Part shown: positions 25,439 to 33,440 of the stretch, piece after piece | Layout of the letters: each line of letters starts with the position of its first letter | How positions within the stretch are numbered: the stretch's first letter is position 1 | From: Prauserella aidingensis | Lineage (GTDB): Bacteria; Actinomycetota; Actinomycetes; Mycobacteriales; Pseudonocardiaceae | Assembly (NCBI RefSeq): GCF_024171865.1 | Contig: NZ_JAMTCN010000010.1 | Coordinates: forward strand, 1 to 64,000 | Length of the DNA stretch: 64,000 nucleotides | Reading direction: 5' to 3' | Made by a program: the position numbers and the translations under genes | Notes under the pieces: model-generated | What the model saw: the letters and a program-made list of their open reading frames with translations, nothing else | The model's database searches: none | What the model was told of the DNA's origin: nothing

Positions 25439-26319
25439 GGGCGACCGACGCGGCGGGACCTGCCGCACGGACCGCCTCCGGCGGCTCCCCGGAGGCGACC
25501 GCAGAAGCAGCCACACCGCGTCGCACCGGGCCGCGCCTGCGGATCCGGCCGCAGTACCTGGCCGTCCCGGTGCTGTTGGTGGTGCTGTGGGAGCTCGCGG
25601 TGGTGTCCGGGCTCATCGACGCCCGGTCGGTTCCCGCGCCCCACACTGTCGCGCGGACGTGGTGGACCTGGGCCGCAGGCGGTCCCGACGCGGCCGCGGA
25701 TCCCTACAGTGGCACCTGGCTGCCGTCGGTGTACGCCAGCACTCAGCGAGTCCTCTTCGGATTCGCGTTGTCGGCCGTCGCGGGAACCGCGGTCGGGTTG
25801 CTCATCGGCTGGTCCCGATGGGCCCGAATGCTGCTGCAGCCGGTCATCGACATTCTCCGGCCGATCCCGACGACCGCCTGGGTGCCGTTCGCAGTGGTCT
25901 TCTTCGGAATCCAGCCCACGGCTTCGATCTTCCTGATCGCGCTCGGCTGTTTCCCGCCGATCGTGCTGAACGCGACCGCGGGAGCACGGGGCACGCCCGA
26001 CGTGCTCGTGTCCGCCGCACGCATGCTCGGCACGAGTCCGCAGAGGACGCTCTGGCGGGTCGGTCTGCCATCGGCTCTGCCGTCACTGCTGACCGGACTC
26101 CGCGTGGGCCTGGCGCTCGCCTGGGTGCTGGTGATCGTGTCGGAAATGGTGGCCGTCAAATCCGGACTCGGCTTCAGTCTCTGGGACGCCTACTACTTCG
26201 GGCGCATGGACGTGATCGTGGTGGCGATGCTCACGGTCGGCCTCCTCGGCTATCTGTCCGACAAGCTGCTCAACCTGGCCGCACGGCCCGTACTGAAATG
26301 GGCGCCCGATGTCCGATGA
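25435..26319 (+). CDS. ABC transporter permease (NitT/TauT type)
   Basis: The ATG at 25435 overlaps the upstream stop, giving 294 residues. After a basic 45-residue tail come about six membrane helices. The permease EAA-like motif is in VLVSAARMLGTSPQRTLWRVGLPSALPSLLTGLRVGLALAW. It belongs with SsuC/TauC. It overlaps the ATPase gene by 11 bp, so the importer is made as a unit. Confidence 0.9.
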   Translation: MRATDAAGPAARTASGGSPEATAEAATPRRTGPRLRIRPQYLAVPVLLVVLWELAVVSGLIDARSVPAPHTVARTWWTWAAGGPDAAADPYSGTWLPSVYASTQRVLFGFALSAVAGTAVGLLIGWSRWARMLLQPVIDILRPIPTTAWVPFAVVFFGIQPTASIFLIALGCFPPIVLNATAGARGTPDVLVSAARMLGTSPQRTLWRVGLPSALPSLLTGLRVGLALAWVLVIVSEMVAVKSGLGFSLWDAYYFGRMDVIVVAMLTVGLLGYLSDKLLNLAARPVLKWAPDVR

Positions 26320-27100
26320 ACCGACCTTCGCCTCCGCCCTCGTCGACGACCCGCCGCAGCCCATGATCGGTTGCCGTGGGGTGAGCAAGACGTTTCCCGG
26401 GGCAGGCCGCGACTTCGTCGCGCTCGACGGCGTCGACCTCGACATCGCCCCCGACGAGTTCATCACCGTGCTCGGCCCGTCCGGATGCGGCAAGTCGACG
26501 CTGCTCAACCTCATCGCCGGTTTCGACCTGCCGACCGCGGGCACGGTGTCGGTCGCAGGCGGTCCGGTGACCGGTCCGTCGCCGGACAAGGGTGTCGTGT
26601 TCCAGGACTTCGCCCTGTTCCCGTGGCTGACCGTCCGCAAGAACATCGCGTACGGACTCCGTGAGAAGCGGCTCCCCAAGGCCGAGATCCGGCGGATCGT
26701 CGACGACATGCTCGACACGGTCGGTCTCGAGCGCGTCGCGGACCACTACCCACACCAGTTGTCCGGAGGAATGAAACAACGGGTGTCCATTGCCAGGGTC
26801 CTCGCGATCGACCCTCGGATCCTGCTGTTGGACGAGCCGTTCGGGGCACTCGACGAACAGCGCCGGTCAGGCTTGCAGGACGAACTGCTGCGCATCTGGG
26901 AGCAACGCCGCAAGACGGCCGTGTTCGTCACGCATTCGGTGGAGGAAGCGATCGTGCTGGGCGACCGTGTCGTCGTCATGGCCGCGGGACCGGGCCGGAT
27001 CACGGCGGTCGTCGACGTGGACCTCGCCCGGCCACGCGACCGCACCTCGGACGAGTTCAATGCGCTCCGACGCGAGGTCACCGCACACCTGTGGTCCTGA
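26309..27100 (+). CDS. ABC transporter ATPase (NitT/TauT type)
   Basis: All ATPase motifs are visible in the 263 residues: Walker A GPSGCGKST at 56-64, the Q-loop in GVVFQDFALFPWLTVRKN, signature LSGGMKQR, Walker B ILLLDEPFGALDEQ and the switch His in VFVTHSVEEA. The sequence is of the SsuB/TauB type. It powers the permease at 25435. It is the last gene of the transporter run and is followed by a hairpin at 27101-27135 that separates it from the convergent flavin reductase. Confidence 0.93.
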   Translation: MSDEPTFASALVDDPPQPMIGCRGVSKTFPGAGRDFVALDGVDLDIAPDEFITVLGPSGCGKSTLLNLIAGFDLPTAGTVSVAGGPVTGPSPDKGVVFQDFALFPWLTVRKNIAYGLREKRLPKAEIRRIVDDMLDTVGLERVADHYPHQLSGGMKQRVSIARVLAIDPRILLLDEPFGALDEQRRSGLQDELLRIWEQRRKTAVFVTHSVEEAIVLGDRVVVMAAGPGRITAVVDVDLARPRDRTSDEFNALRREVTAHLWS

Positions 27101-27135
27101 GTGGGGCCTCCCGGCCGGAAGCCGAGAGGCCCCGC
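27101..27135. terminator. Terminator between ABC operon and flavin reductase
   Basis: GTGGGGCCTC (27101-27110) pairs with GAGGCCCCGC (27126-27135) through ten pairs including one wobble. It begins directly after the ATPase stop codon and lies in a convergent gap, so it can serve both directions. Confidence 0.7.
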
Positions 27136-27142
27136 ACGATCG

Positions 27143-27694
27143 TCAGGCCGGCGCGATCGGGCACGACTCACCGGCGAGTGTGCGATACGACCCGCGCAGG
27201 TGCACGAGCGGATCGGCGTCCCCGTGCCGGGCCGTCACCACGCGGCCCAGGTGCAGGACATGCGTGCCGATGTCCTGCACGCCCAGCAGCCCGCATTCGA
27301 ACGACACCGCGGCACCGTCGAGCAGCGGAAGACCGTTGCTGCCACCGGACCACTCGTCGTCGCGGAACGAGAATCGCGGCCTGCCTGGGGCCTCCCTGCC
27401 CGCGAACGTGTCGGCGACCCGGTCCTGCCCCGCGGCCAGCACCGAGACGTTGAACGCTTCCCTGACCGCGATGACGTCGTTGAGAGGGCTGCGCTGCTGA
27501 ATACAGACGCCGAGCACGGGCGGATCGTCGGAAACGCGGCTGAACGCCGAGACCGTCTGCCCCAGTTCCCGTTGCCCCAGTTCCCGGGACACATCGGCCG
27601 ACGTGACGATCGTGACCGGCGTCGCGGTACGGCTGCAGGCCTTCACGAAGGCGCGCGCCACCTCGGCGGAGTCGGCGGCGACATCATCGGACAC
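27143..27694 (-). CDS. Flavin reductase domain protein
   Basis: The GTG at 27694 is chosen because GGGAGG lies 7 nt upstream on the minus strand; it gives 183 residues. The protein has the FMN-binding split-barrel layout of HpaC/NTAB flavin reductases: KACSRTATPVTIVTSADV, GQTVSAFSRVSDDPPVLGVCIQQRSPLNDVI, NVSVLAAGQ and the C-terminal HLRGSYRTL. It would reduce FMN or FAD with NAD(P)H for a partner oxygenase. A 15-bp tandem duplication (27558-27587) repeats RELGQ in the N-terminal third, just before a conserved strand. Its partner could be the LLM enzymes at 40.9-48 kb, but those have their own reductase. Confidence 0.85.
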   Translation of the reverse strand: MSDDVAADSAEVARAFVKACSRTATPVTIVTSADVSRELGQRELGQTVSAFSRVSDDPPVLGVCIQQRSPLNDVIAVREAFNVSVLAAGQDRVADTFAGREAPGRPRFSFRDDEWSGGSNGLPLLDGAAVSFECGLLGVQDIGTHVLHLGRVVTARHGDADPLVHLRGSYRTLAGESCPIAPA

Positions 27695-27860
27695 TCGAAT
27701 TCCTCCCAGCTTCGCGAAATGGGACGCGGCACGGGCGGAAGCGACGTTTTGGCTCATACGTCCATAATTCAACGCCGCCCGCCATCGGACCAACAGTTCT
27801 TTTTTCTGCAGCTCATCTGTCCGGAAGATGACGCAGACTCCCCGGAATCACGCGAGGAAC

Positions 27861-28838
27861 TCACAGCGTGACGACGACCTTGCCGAATTTTGCCGAATCG
27901 TCGAATCGTCGATGGGCGGCCGCGATGTCACGGAGCGGGAACACCGTGTCGACGACCGGGGTCACGACGCCGGCCTCGACGAGCGGCAGCACCTCGCGGG
28001 CCACCTCGGCGCACAACCGGGACCGCACCGACGTCTCGAGCATGCCGAGACTCGACGACGACACCTCCACACCCCGCCGCATCATCGCGGCCAGGTCGAC
28101 CGTCCCGGGCCCGCCGGCCTGCGTGCCGACCACGACGAGCCGTCCGAGCGGCGCCAGCAGGCCGAGATTCGCCTCCAGCGCGGGGCCGCCCTGGTTGTCG
28201 AGGACGACGTCCATCCCACCGGGCAGGCCCGCCCCGACCGCCGCAGCCACGTCGCCGGCATGGTCGAGCACGTCCACGCCGCACACGGCGCGGCACCGAT
28301 CCACCTTCGACGCACTCGCCGTCCCGACGACGTCGGCGCCGAGTGCCCTGCCGACCTGTGCGGCCAGCACCCCGACACCGCCCGACACGCCGTGCACCAG
28401 CAGCCGCTCCCCTGCCTTCAGCCGTCCCCGGTGAACGAGGTTCCACCACGACGTGGCCAGCGCTTCCGGCAACGTCGCGGCCGTGACGTCGTCGAGCGTC
28501 TCCGGCAGCGAGATGCACGCACCCTCGGGTGCGTTGACGAACTCGGCGTAGCCACCGGAACGCAACAGCACACCGACCCGATCGCCGGGGGAGAACCGTT
28601 CGACCCCGGCGCCGACCTCGGCCACCTCGCCCACGCACTCGAGCCCGCCGATGCCGCCACGCGGTGCCGGTACGACACCGCGACGCTGGAGAACGTCGAC
28701 ATTGTTCACACCCACGGCACGGACGCGCACGAGCACCTCGCCCTCGCCCGCGGCCGGTCGTGCCACCACCGCCTGCGTCAGCGTGTCGGGCCCGCCCACG
28801 GCGTCGACCACGACGGCCCGCATCGTCGGCGCCGTCAT
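27861..28838 (-). CDS. Zinc-independent MDR oxidoreductase (quinone oxidoreductase-like)
   Basis: The 325-residue protein belongs to the medium-chain dehydrogenase/reductase family. Its catalytic domain opens VLVRVRAVGVNNVDVLQRRG. The Rossmann fold starts at ERLLVHGVSGGVGVLAAQVGRALGADVVGTAS, and the C-terminus has the AAHRRFDDSAKFGKVVV signature. The catalytic- and structural-zinc cysteines of alcohol dehydrogenases are absent, which fits the NADPH:quinone or enoyl reductase branch. Its ATG overlaps the stop of the alpha/beta hydrolase upstream, so the two form a two-gene operon. Confidence 0.88.
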   Translation of the reverse strand: MTAPTMRAVVVDAVGGPDTLTQAVVARPAAGEGEVLVRVRAVGVNNVDVLQRRGVVPAPRGGIGGLECVGEVAEVGAGVERFSPGDRVGVLLRSGGYAEFVNAPEGACISLPETLDDVTAATLPEALATSWWNLVHRGRLKAGERLLVHGVSGGVGVLAAQVGRALGADVVGTASASKVDRCRAVCGVDVLDHAGDVAAAVGAGLPGGMDVVLDNQGGPALEANLGLLAPLGRLVVVGTQAGGPGTVDLAAMMRRGVEVSSSSLGMLETSVRSRLCAEVAREVLPLVEAGVVTPVVDTVFPLRDIAAAHRRFDDSAKFGKVVVTL

Positions 28839-29632
28839 GCGCCGGCCCCGGCGTGGAACGTGCGGATCGCGGCGGCGAACTCCTCGGGCACCGTCTCCGG
28901 CGACGAGATGTCCCCGTTCTCCAGAACAACCTGGCCCGCCTGCGGGAACGCGGCCGCGATGCGATGTCGCGCCGGGAAGGCCCGCGGGTCACGCGCCGAG
29001 GCGACGCACAGCACCGGCCCCGAGTAGGCACCCACCCGGTCCTCCGACCGGTACGCCGCAACGGCGGCATGGCCGCGGTCGGCGTCGGCATGGTCCAGGA
29101 CATCCCGCACGTACCGGCTCAGAACCCGGTGGGAGGCTCCGGCCAGGAACCCGGTGCGGCGTTGCCACAGTGCGGCCAGGTGCGCACCGTCGTCGACGGG
29201 AGGCACCACGTTGAACGGTTCCGCCGAGGCCCTGCGCCTGCGTTCGTCGGCGTCGACGTACGGCGTCGACGACAGCACCAGCGACCGCACACGCCCGGGC
29301 ACCACGGCCGCCACGTGATACGCCACCAGCCCGCCGAAATGGTGGCCGACGAGGTGGAACTCCCCCACCCCCAGCGCATCGAGCAGGCCGGTGACCGAGG
29401 CGGCCGCTTCCTCGATCGTGTTCTCCGGGGCGGGCCCCGACGCGCCGAACCCCAGCAGATCCGGCGTGATCACCCGGTAGCCGTCGAGCAGCGGCATCAC
29501 CGACGCGAACTCGTCCCAGCAACGCGGCGTCTGGTGCAACAACACCAGCGGCACTCCGCTCCCGCACTCGACGTAATGCACCCGCCCGACGTCCGTCGTT
29601 ACATATCCCGGACTGAATTCCCTCGTGATCAC
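28835..29632 (-). CDS. Alpha/beta hydrolase-fold protein with His at the nucleophile position
   Basis: The GTG at 29632 follows GGAGG by 4 nt and gives 265 residues. The fold is clear: LVLLHQTPRCWDEFASVMPLL as the oxyanion region, DLLGFGASG, and the nucleophile elbow LVGHHFGGLVAYH. In that elbow the usual GxSxG serine is His98. Relatives with GHHTG or GHHFG exist, and their activity is unclear. The protein may be a lyase, a cofactor-free oxygenase relative or a non-classical hydrolase. It is the first gene of an operon with the MDR at 27861 and is divergent from a 2-hydroxyacid dehydrogenase. Confidence 0.8.
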   Translation of the reverse strand: MITREFSPGYVTTDVGRVHYVECGSGVPLVLLHQTPRCWDEFASVMPLLDGYRVITPDLLGFGASGPAPENTIEEAAASVTGLLDALGVGEFHLVGHHFGGLVAYHVAAVVPGRVRSLVLSSTPYVDADERRRRASAEPFNVVPPVDDGAHLAALWQRRTGFLAGASHRVLSRYVRDVLDHADADRGHAAVAAYRSEDRVGAYSGPVLCVASARDPRAFPARHRIAAAFPQAGQVVLENGDISSPETVPEEFAAAIRTFHAGAGA

Positions 29633-29693
29633 GCGTCCTCCGCACAGAGATATCGAAATTCCAGTCTCGAAGCGCCGTCGATTCCGGTCAAAC

Positions 29694-29728
29694 ATCGAAT
29701 CCAGAAATTCCCCATCTGGAGAATCGAT
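29694..29728. promoter_or_regulatory. Inverted repeat in the hydrolase/dehydrogenase divergent gap
   Basis: TCCAGA (29700-29705) and TCTGGA (29715-29720) are inverted around 9 nt and flanked by ATCGA (29694-29698) and TCGAT (29724-29728). The 264-bp gap is AT-rich for this genome and holds no evident small gene. The repeat is a candidate operator for the divergent genes. Confidence 0.35.
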
Positions 29729-29896
29729 ACGTCCTGCGGCACCCCGCCGCGAAGGAAGGCGCACGTGGTGGACGTCGGAGAATCATCGCCGAAACGGATA
29801 GGACACTCCGGAAAAACGATTAACACGGCGCTGACGCGACGGAAAATCCGCACTGCTGCACTGGTGGCGACCGCTCACCGTATGCCCGGGAGTTCC

Positions 29897-30928
29897 ATGT
29901 CCTCGCCGCACTCTCCGATCGTGCTCAGCACAAGCCCTCGGGACGTCATCGCCCCCGTACACCGCCGCCACGGAAGCGGCCTCCCCGAGCACGACCTGCG
30001 GTTCGTCAAGCCCCGTACGGCGGATGAACTCCACAGCCTCATCACCGGCGCCGACTTCGTGCTCGGAGACTGGACCGGCGAACTCCGCCTCGACCGCGCC
30101 ACGCTCGCGCTCGCCGAACGGTGCCGCCTGATCGTGCAACCGACGGCGGGCCACGACTCGATCGACGTCGATGCCGCCCGCGAACTCGGAATCCCGGTGG
30201 CCAACACACCCGGAGCGAACACCCGGGCGGTCGCTGAGTGGACCGTCATGGCAATGCTCATGGTCGTCAAGAACGCCCTGGTCAATCACGAACGCACCCG
30301 CCGCGGTGAGTGGTGGATGACCGCCGCGGCTGACGAAGGGCTTCACGACCTGGCGGGGCGTGCCGTCGGCATCCTCGGGATGGGGCGCACCGGCCTGGCC
30401 GTCGCACGGCGGCTCGCTGCGTTCGGAGTCGCGCCGATCCTCTATCACCATCGCAGGCCGGTCACCGATGCCGACAGCGCGGGCCTTCCGCTGGAGCGGG
30501 TGTCCGGTGTGGACGAACTCTGCACCCGGAGCGACGTCCTCAGCCTGCACGTTCCGCTCACCGGGGACACCCGCGGGCTGATCGACCGTCGCCGGTTACG
30601 TCTCCTGGGATCCGGCGGCGTGCTGGTCAACGGAGCCCGCGGTCCCGTCGTCGACGAGCATGCACTCCACACCGCTCTCCGCAGCCGTGAGATCTCCTCC
30701 GCGGCCCTCGACGTGTTCGGTGACGAACCGCTCACCGGCGAGCATCGTTGGGCCGAGCTCGACAACGTGTTTCTGTCTCCTCACCTCGCCGGGTCGACAC
30801 TCGAGTCGCGGGAGGCGATGACCGCGGGAGCTCTCGCCTCGCTCGACACCGCGCTGCGCGGAGGCCTGCCGAGCACGATCGTCAACGACGTGGCGGGCCT
30901 GCACATGCCCGGCCCCGCGACGGAGTGA
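29897..30928 (+). CDS. D-2-hydroxyacid dehydrogenase
   Basis: The ATG at 29897 (343 residues) follows GGGAG by 4 nt; an in-frame ATG at 29882 is the alternative. Conserved features are PTAGHDSIDVDAARELGIPVANTPGAN, the NAD-binding VGILGMGRTGLAVARRLAAFGV, catalytic Arg in VNGARGPVV, Glu in FGDEPL and His in SPHLAG. The family acts on D-2-hydroxy acids or D-3-phosphoglycerate-like substrates; the substrate is unknown. It is a paralogue of the enzyme at 9369 but not close to it. It ends in front of the first 21-bp repeat array. Confidence 0.85.
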   Translation: MSSPHSPIVLSTSPRDVIAPVHRRHGSGLPEHDLRFVKPRTADELHSLITGADFVLGDWTGELRLDRATLALAERCRLIVQPTAGHDSIDVDAARELGIPVANTPGANTRAVAEWTVMAMLMVVKNALVNHERTRRGEWWMTAAADEGLHDLAGRAVGILGMGRTGLAVARRLAAFGVAPILYHHRRPVTDADSAGLPLERVSGVDELCTRSDVLSLHVPLTGDTRGLIDRRRLRLLGSGGVLVNGARGPVVDEHALHTALRSREISSAALDVFGDEPLTGEHRWAELDNVFLSPHLAGSTLESREAMTAGALASLDTALRGGLPSTIVNDVAGLHMPGPATE

Positions 30929-30941
30929 CCTGCCTGCGTGG

Positions 30942-31140
30942 CACAGCCCGGGGAACCGTGGCAACACCCGGGAACTCGGCACGACGGCGTTGCAGCGCAC
31001 CACGAGCCCCGAGAACGCAGCCGCGCGGCAACGCGTCAATGAGGGCGGTGGCCGGTTGACAGGCGGCCGCAACACGGTCCCGGGAGTCGACAACACGAGC
31101 CCCTAGGAACGCAACACGGGCTCCCGAGAACGCAACACGG
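30942..31140. repeat. Degenerate 21-bp tandem repeat array, locus 1
   Basis: ACACG anchors recur at 31072, 31093, 31114 and 31135, each exactly 21 bp apart. The units run roughly ACACGGGCnCCCGAGAACGCA. Upstream, from about 30942, more decayed units with 18-21 bp spacing can be traced (CCCGGGGAACCG, CCCGGGAACTCGG, GCCCCGAGAACGCA). The array fills the convergent gap between the dehydrogenase and fadB and ends in the terminator hairpin. The same repeat type occurs at 55238. Confidence 0.7.
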
Positions 31141-31171
31141 CCCCGGTCGCCAAGTTCGCGACCGGGGCCGT
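31137..31171. terminator. Terminator downstream of fadB
   Basis: ACGGCCCCGGTCGC (31137-31150) pairs perfectly over 14 bp with GCGACCGGGGCCGT (31158-31171) around a 7-nt loop. It lies in the convergent gap about 80 bp after the fadB stop (minus strand) and overlaps the last unit of the 21-bp array. Confidence 0.75.
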
Positions 31172-31253
31172 GTCGTTCACAACCGGCTGAGCCGGAGGGC
31201 GTTCACGCCCGATTCAACCGGTGGGCGTGGACACCCGGCTCAGGCGCGGGCGA

Positions 31254-33425
31254 TCACTCGTAGATCTCGCCCTTCTCGGCCTTCGCGACCAGCGAGGCCG
31301 GCGGCTCGAAGTGGTTGCCGTAGCGCGCGGCGAGTTCCTTGGAGCGCGCCACGAAGCCCTTCAGACCACCCTCGTAGCCATTGATGTACTGGATCACGCC
31401 ACCGGTCCACGGCGGGAATCCGATGCCCATGATCGAGCCGATGTTGGCGTCCTCGACGGTGTTCAGCACGCCTTCGTCGAAGCACTTCACGGTTTCGAGG
31501 GCCTCGGCGAAGAGCATGCGCTCCTTGAGGTCCTCGAACGGCACGTCGCCGCTGCCCGAGTTGAACGCCTCCCGCAGGCCCGGCCACAGCTGCGTCCGGT
31601 TGCCCTCGTCGTCGTAGTCGTAGAAGCCCGACCCCGTGGAACGGCCCTTGCGGTCGTACTCGTCGACCATCCTGTCGACGATCGCATCCGCCGGGTGCGG
31701 CTCCCACGTGCCGCCCGCGGCCTCGACGGCCTCCTTGGTCTCGAGGCGGATCTTGCGCGGCAGCGTGAGCGTCAGCTCGTCCATCAGCTGCAGCGGCGGT
31801 GCCGGGTACCCGGCCTGTGCACCGGCCTGCTCGATCGTCGCGGGCTCGACGCCCTCGCCGAGCGCCGCCACGGCCTCGTTGATGAACGTGCCGATGACGC
31901 GCGAGGTGAAGAAGCCACGGCTGTCGTTGACGACGATCGGCGTCTTCTTGATCTGCAGCGTGTAGTCGAAGACCTTCGCCAGCGTGGCGTCGGAGGTCTT
32001 CTCGCCGCGGATGATCTCCACGAGCGGCATCTTGTCCACCGGCGAGAAGAAGTGGATGCCGATGAAGTCCTCCTGCCGCTGCACACCCTCGGCCAGGCCG
32101 GTGATGGGCAGCGTGGAGGTGTTGGAACCGAGCACCGCGTCCGGGTTGACGACGTCCTCGATCTCCTGGAACACCTTGTGCTTGAGCTCGGTGCTCTCGA
32201 AGACGGCCTCGATGACGAAGTCGACACCCTTCAGGTCGGCCGGGTCGGCGGTCGGCGTGATGCGGCCGAGCAGCGCGTCCGACTTCTCCTGCGTGGTCTT
32301 GCCCCGTCCCAGGGCCTTCTCCTCGAGCTTGACGGCGTAGCCCTTGCCCTTCTCGGCGTTCTCCTGGGAGACGTCCTTGAGCACCACGTCGATGCCGGCC
32401 TTCGCCGACACGTACGCGATCGCCGCACCCATCATGCCCGCGCCGAGCACACCGACCTTCTTGGCCTGGTACTGGTCGTAGCCGTCGGGACGGGACTCAC
32501 CCGCGTTGATGGCCTGCAGGTCGAAGAAGAACGCCTTGGTCATGTTCTTCGCGACCTGGCCGGTGACGAGGCTGACGAAGTAACGCGTCTCGATCAGGCC
32601 CGCCGTCTCGACGTCGACCTGCGCGCCCTCGACCGCGGCGGCCAGGATGGCGCGCGGCGCGGGCATCGGCGCACCCTTGAGCTGCTTGCGCAGGTTCGCG
32701 GGGAACGCGGGCAGGTTGGCGGCGAACTTCGGGTTCGACGGGCTGCCGCCCGGGATCTTGTACCCCTTCTGGTCCCACGGCTGCACGCCGCCCTCGGGGT
32801 TCTCCTTGATCCACGCCTTGGCCTTCGGCAGCAGTTCGTCCACCGAGGACACGAGCTCGTCCACGAGGCCCAGTTCGAGCGCCTTGCCCGGCTTGTGCCG
32901 CTGGCCCTGCACGAGCACGTTCATCACGGCGCTCTGGATGCCGAGCAGGCGCACCGTGCGGACGATGCCGCCGCCACCGGGCAGCAGGCCCAGCGACACC
33001 TCGGGCAGGCCGATGGCCGTGCCCTTGACGTCGGCGACGATCCGGCGGTGGCACGCCAGCGCGATCTCCAGGCCACCGCCGAGTGCCGCGCCGTTGACGG
33101 CGGCGACGACCGGCCTGCCCAGCGTCTCGAGCCTGCGCAGCTGCGCCTTCAGTTCGTTGGTCATGTCCGTGATCTCGGCGGCGTCGTCGGGCGTCGCCTT
33201 GATCAGGTCGTTCAGGTCGCCGCCTGCGAAGAACGTCTTCTTCGCGGAGGTCAGCACGACACCGGTGATGGAGTCCTTCTCGGACTCGAGACGGTCGAGC
33301 ACGACGCCCATCGACTCGCGGTAGTCCGCGTTCATCGTGTTGGCCGACTGCTTCGGGTCGTCCATCGTCAGCGTGACGATGCCGTCGGAGTCCTGCTCCC
33401 AGCGGATGGTCTTGGCTTCAGTCAT
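31254..33425 (-). CDS. fadB: Fatty acid oxidation complex alpha subunit (enoyl-CoA hydratase/3-hydroxyacyl-CoA dehydrogenase)
   Basis: The 723-residue protein has an N-terminal crotonase domain (VAAVNGAALGGGLEIALACHRRIV for the oxyanion hole, EVSLGLLPGGGGIVR). A 3-hydroxyacyl-CoA dehydrogenase follows with the NAD-binding KVGVLGAGMMGAAIAYVSAKAGIDVVLKD and the HFFSPVDKMPLVEII catalytic-His region. It hydrates enoyl-CoA and oxidises the 3-hydroxyacyl-CoA product. It lies 15 bp downstream of the thiolase gene, so the two make the usual FadA-FadB beta-oxidation pair. Regulation by the divergent double TetR at 34816 is likely. The length and domain order are normal. Confidence 0.94.
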   Translation of the reverse strand: MTEAKTIRWEQDSDGIVTLTMDDPKQSANTMNADYRESMGVVLDRLESEKDSITGVVLTSAKKTFFAGGDLNDLIKATPDDAAEITDMTNELKAQLRRLETLGRPVVAAVNGAALGGGLEIALACHRRIVADVKGTAIGLPEVSLGLLPGGGGIVRTVRLLGIQSAVMNVLVQGQRHKPGKALELGLVDELVSSVDELLPKAKAWIKENPEGGVQPWDQKGYKIPGGSPSNPKFAANLPAFPANLRKQLKGAPMPAPRAILAAAVEGAQVDVETAGLIETRYFVSLVTGQVAKNMTKAFFFDLQAINAGESRPDGYDQYQAKKVGVLGAGMMGAAIAYVSAKAGIDVVLKDVSQENAEKGKGYAVKLEEKALGRGKTTQEKSDALLGRITPTADPADLKGVDFVIEAVFESTELKHKVFQEIEDVVNPDAVLGSNTSTLPITGLAEGVQRQEDFIGIHFFSPVDKMPLVEIIRGEKTSDATLAKVFDYTLQIKKTPIVVNDSRGFFTSRVIGTFINEAVAALGEGVEPATIEQAGAQAGYPAPPLQLMDELTLTLPRKIRLETKEAVEAAGGTWEPHPADAIVDRMVDEYDRKGRSTGSGFYDYDDEGNRTQLWPGLREAFNSGSGDVPFEDLKERMLFAEALETVKCFDEGVLNTVEDANIGSIMGIGFPPWTGGVIQYINGYEGGLKGFVARSKELAARYGNHFEPPASLVAKAEKGEIYE

Positions 33426-33440
33426 TGTTGTCGCTCGCCC

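Noticed and set aside
27558-27587. 15-bp tandem duplication in the flavin reductase gene as a phase-variation repeat
   Set aside because: It has only two units and a length divisible by three, so slippage would not shift the frame. It is more likely a simple in-frame duplication.
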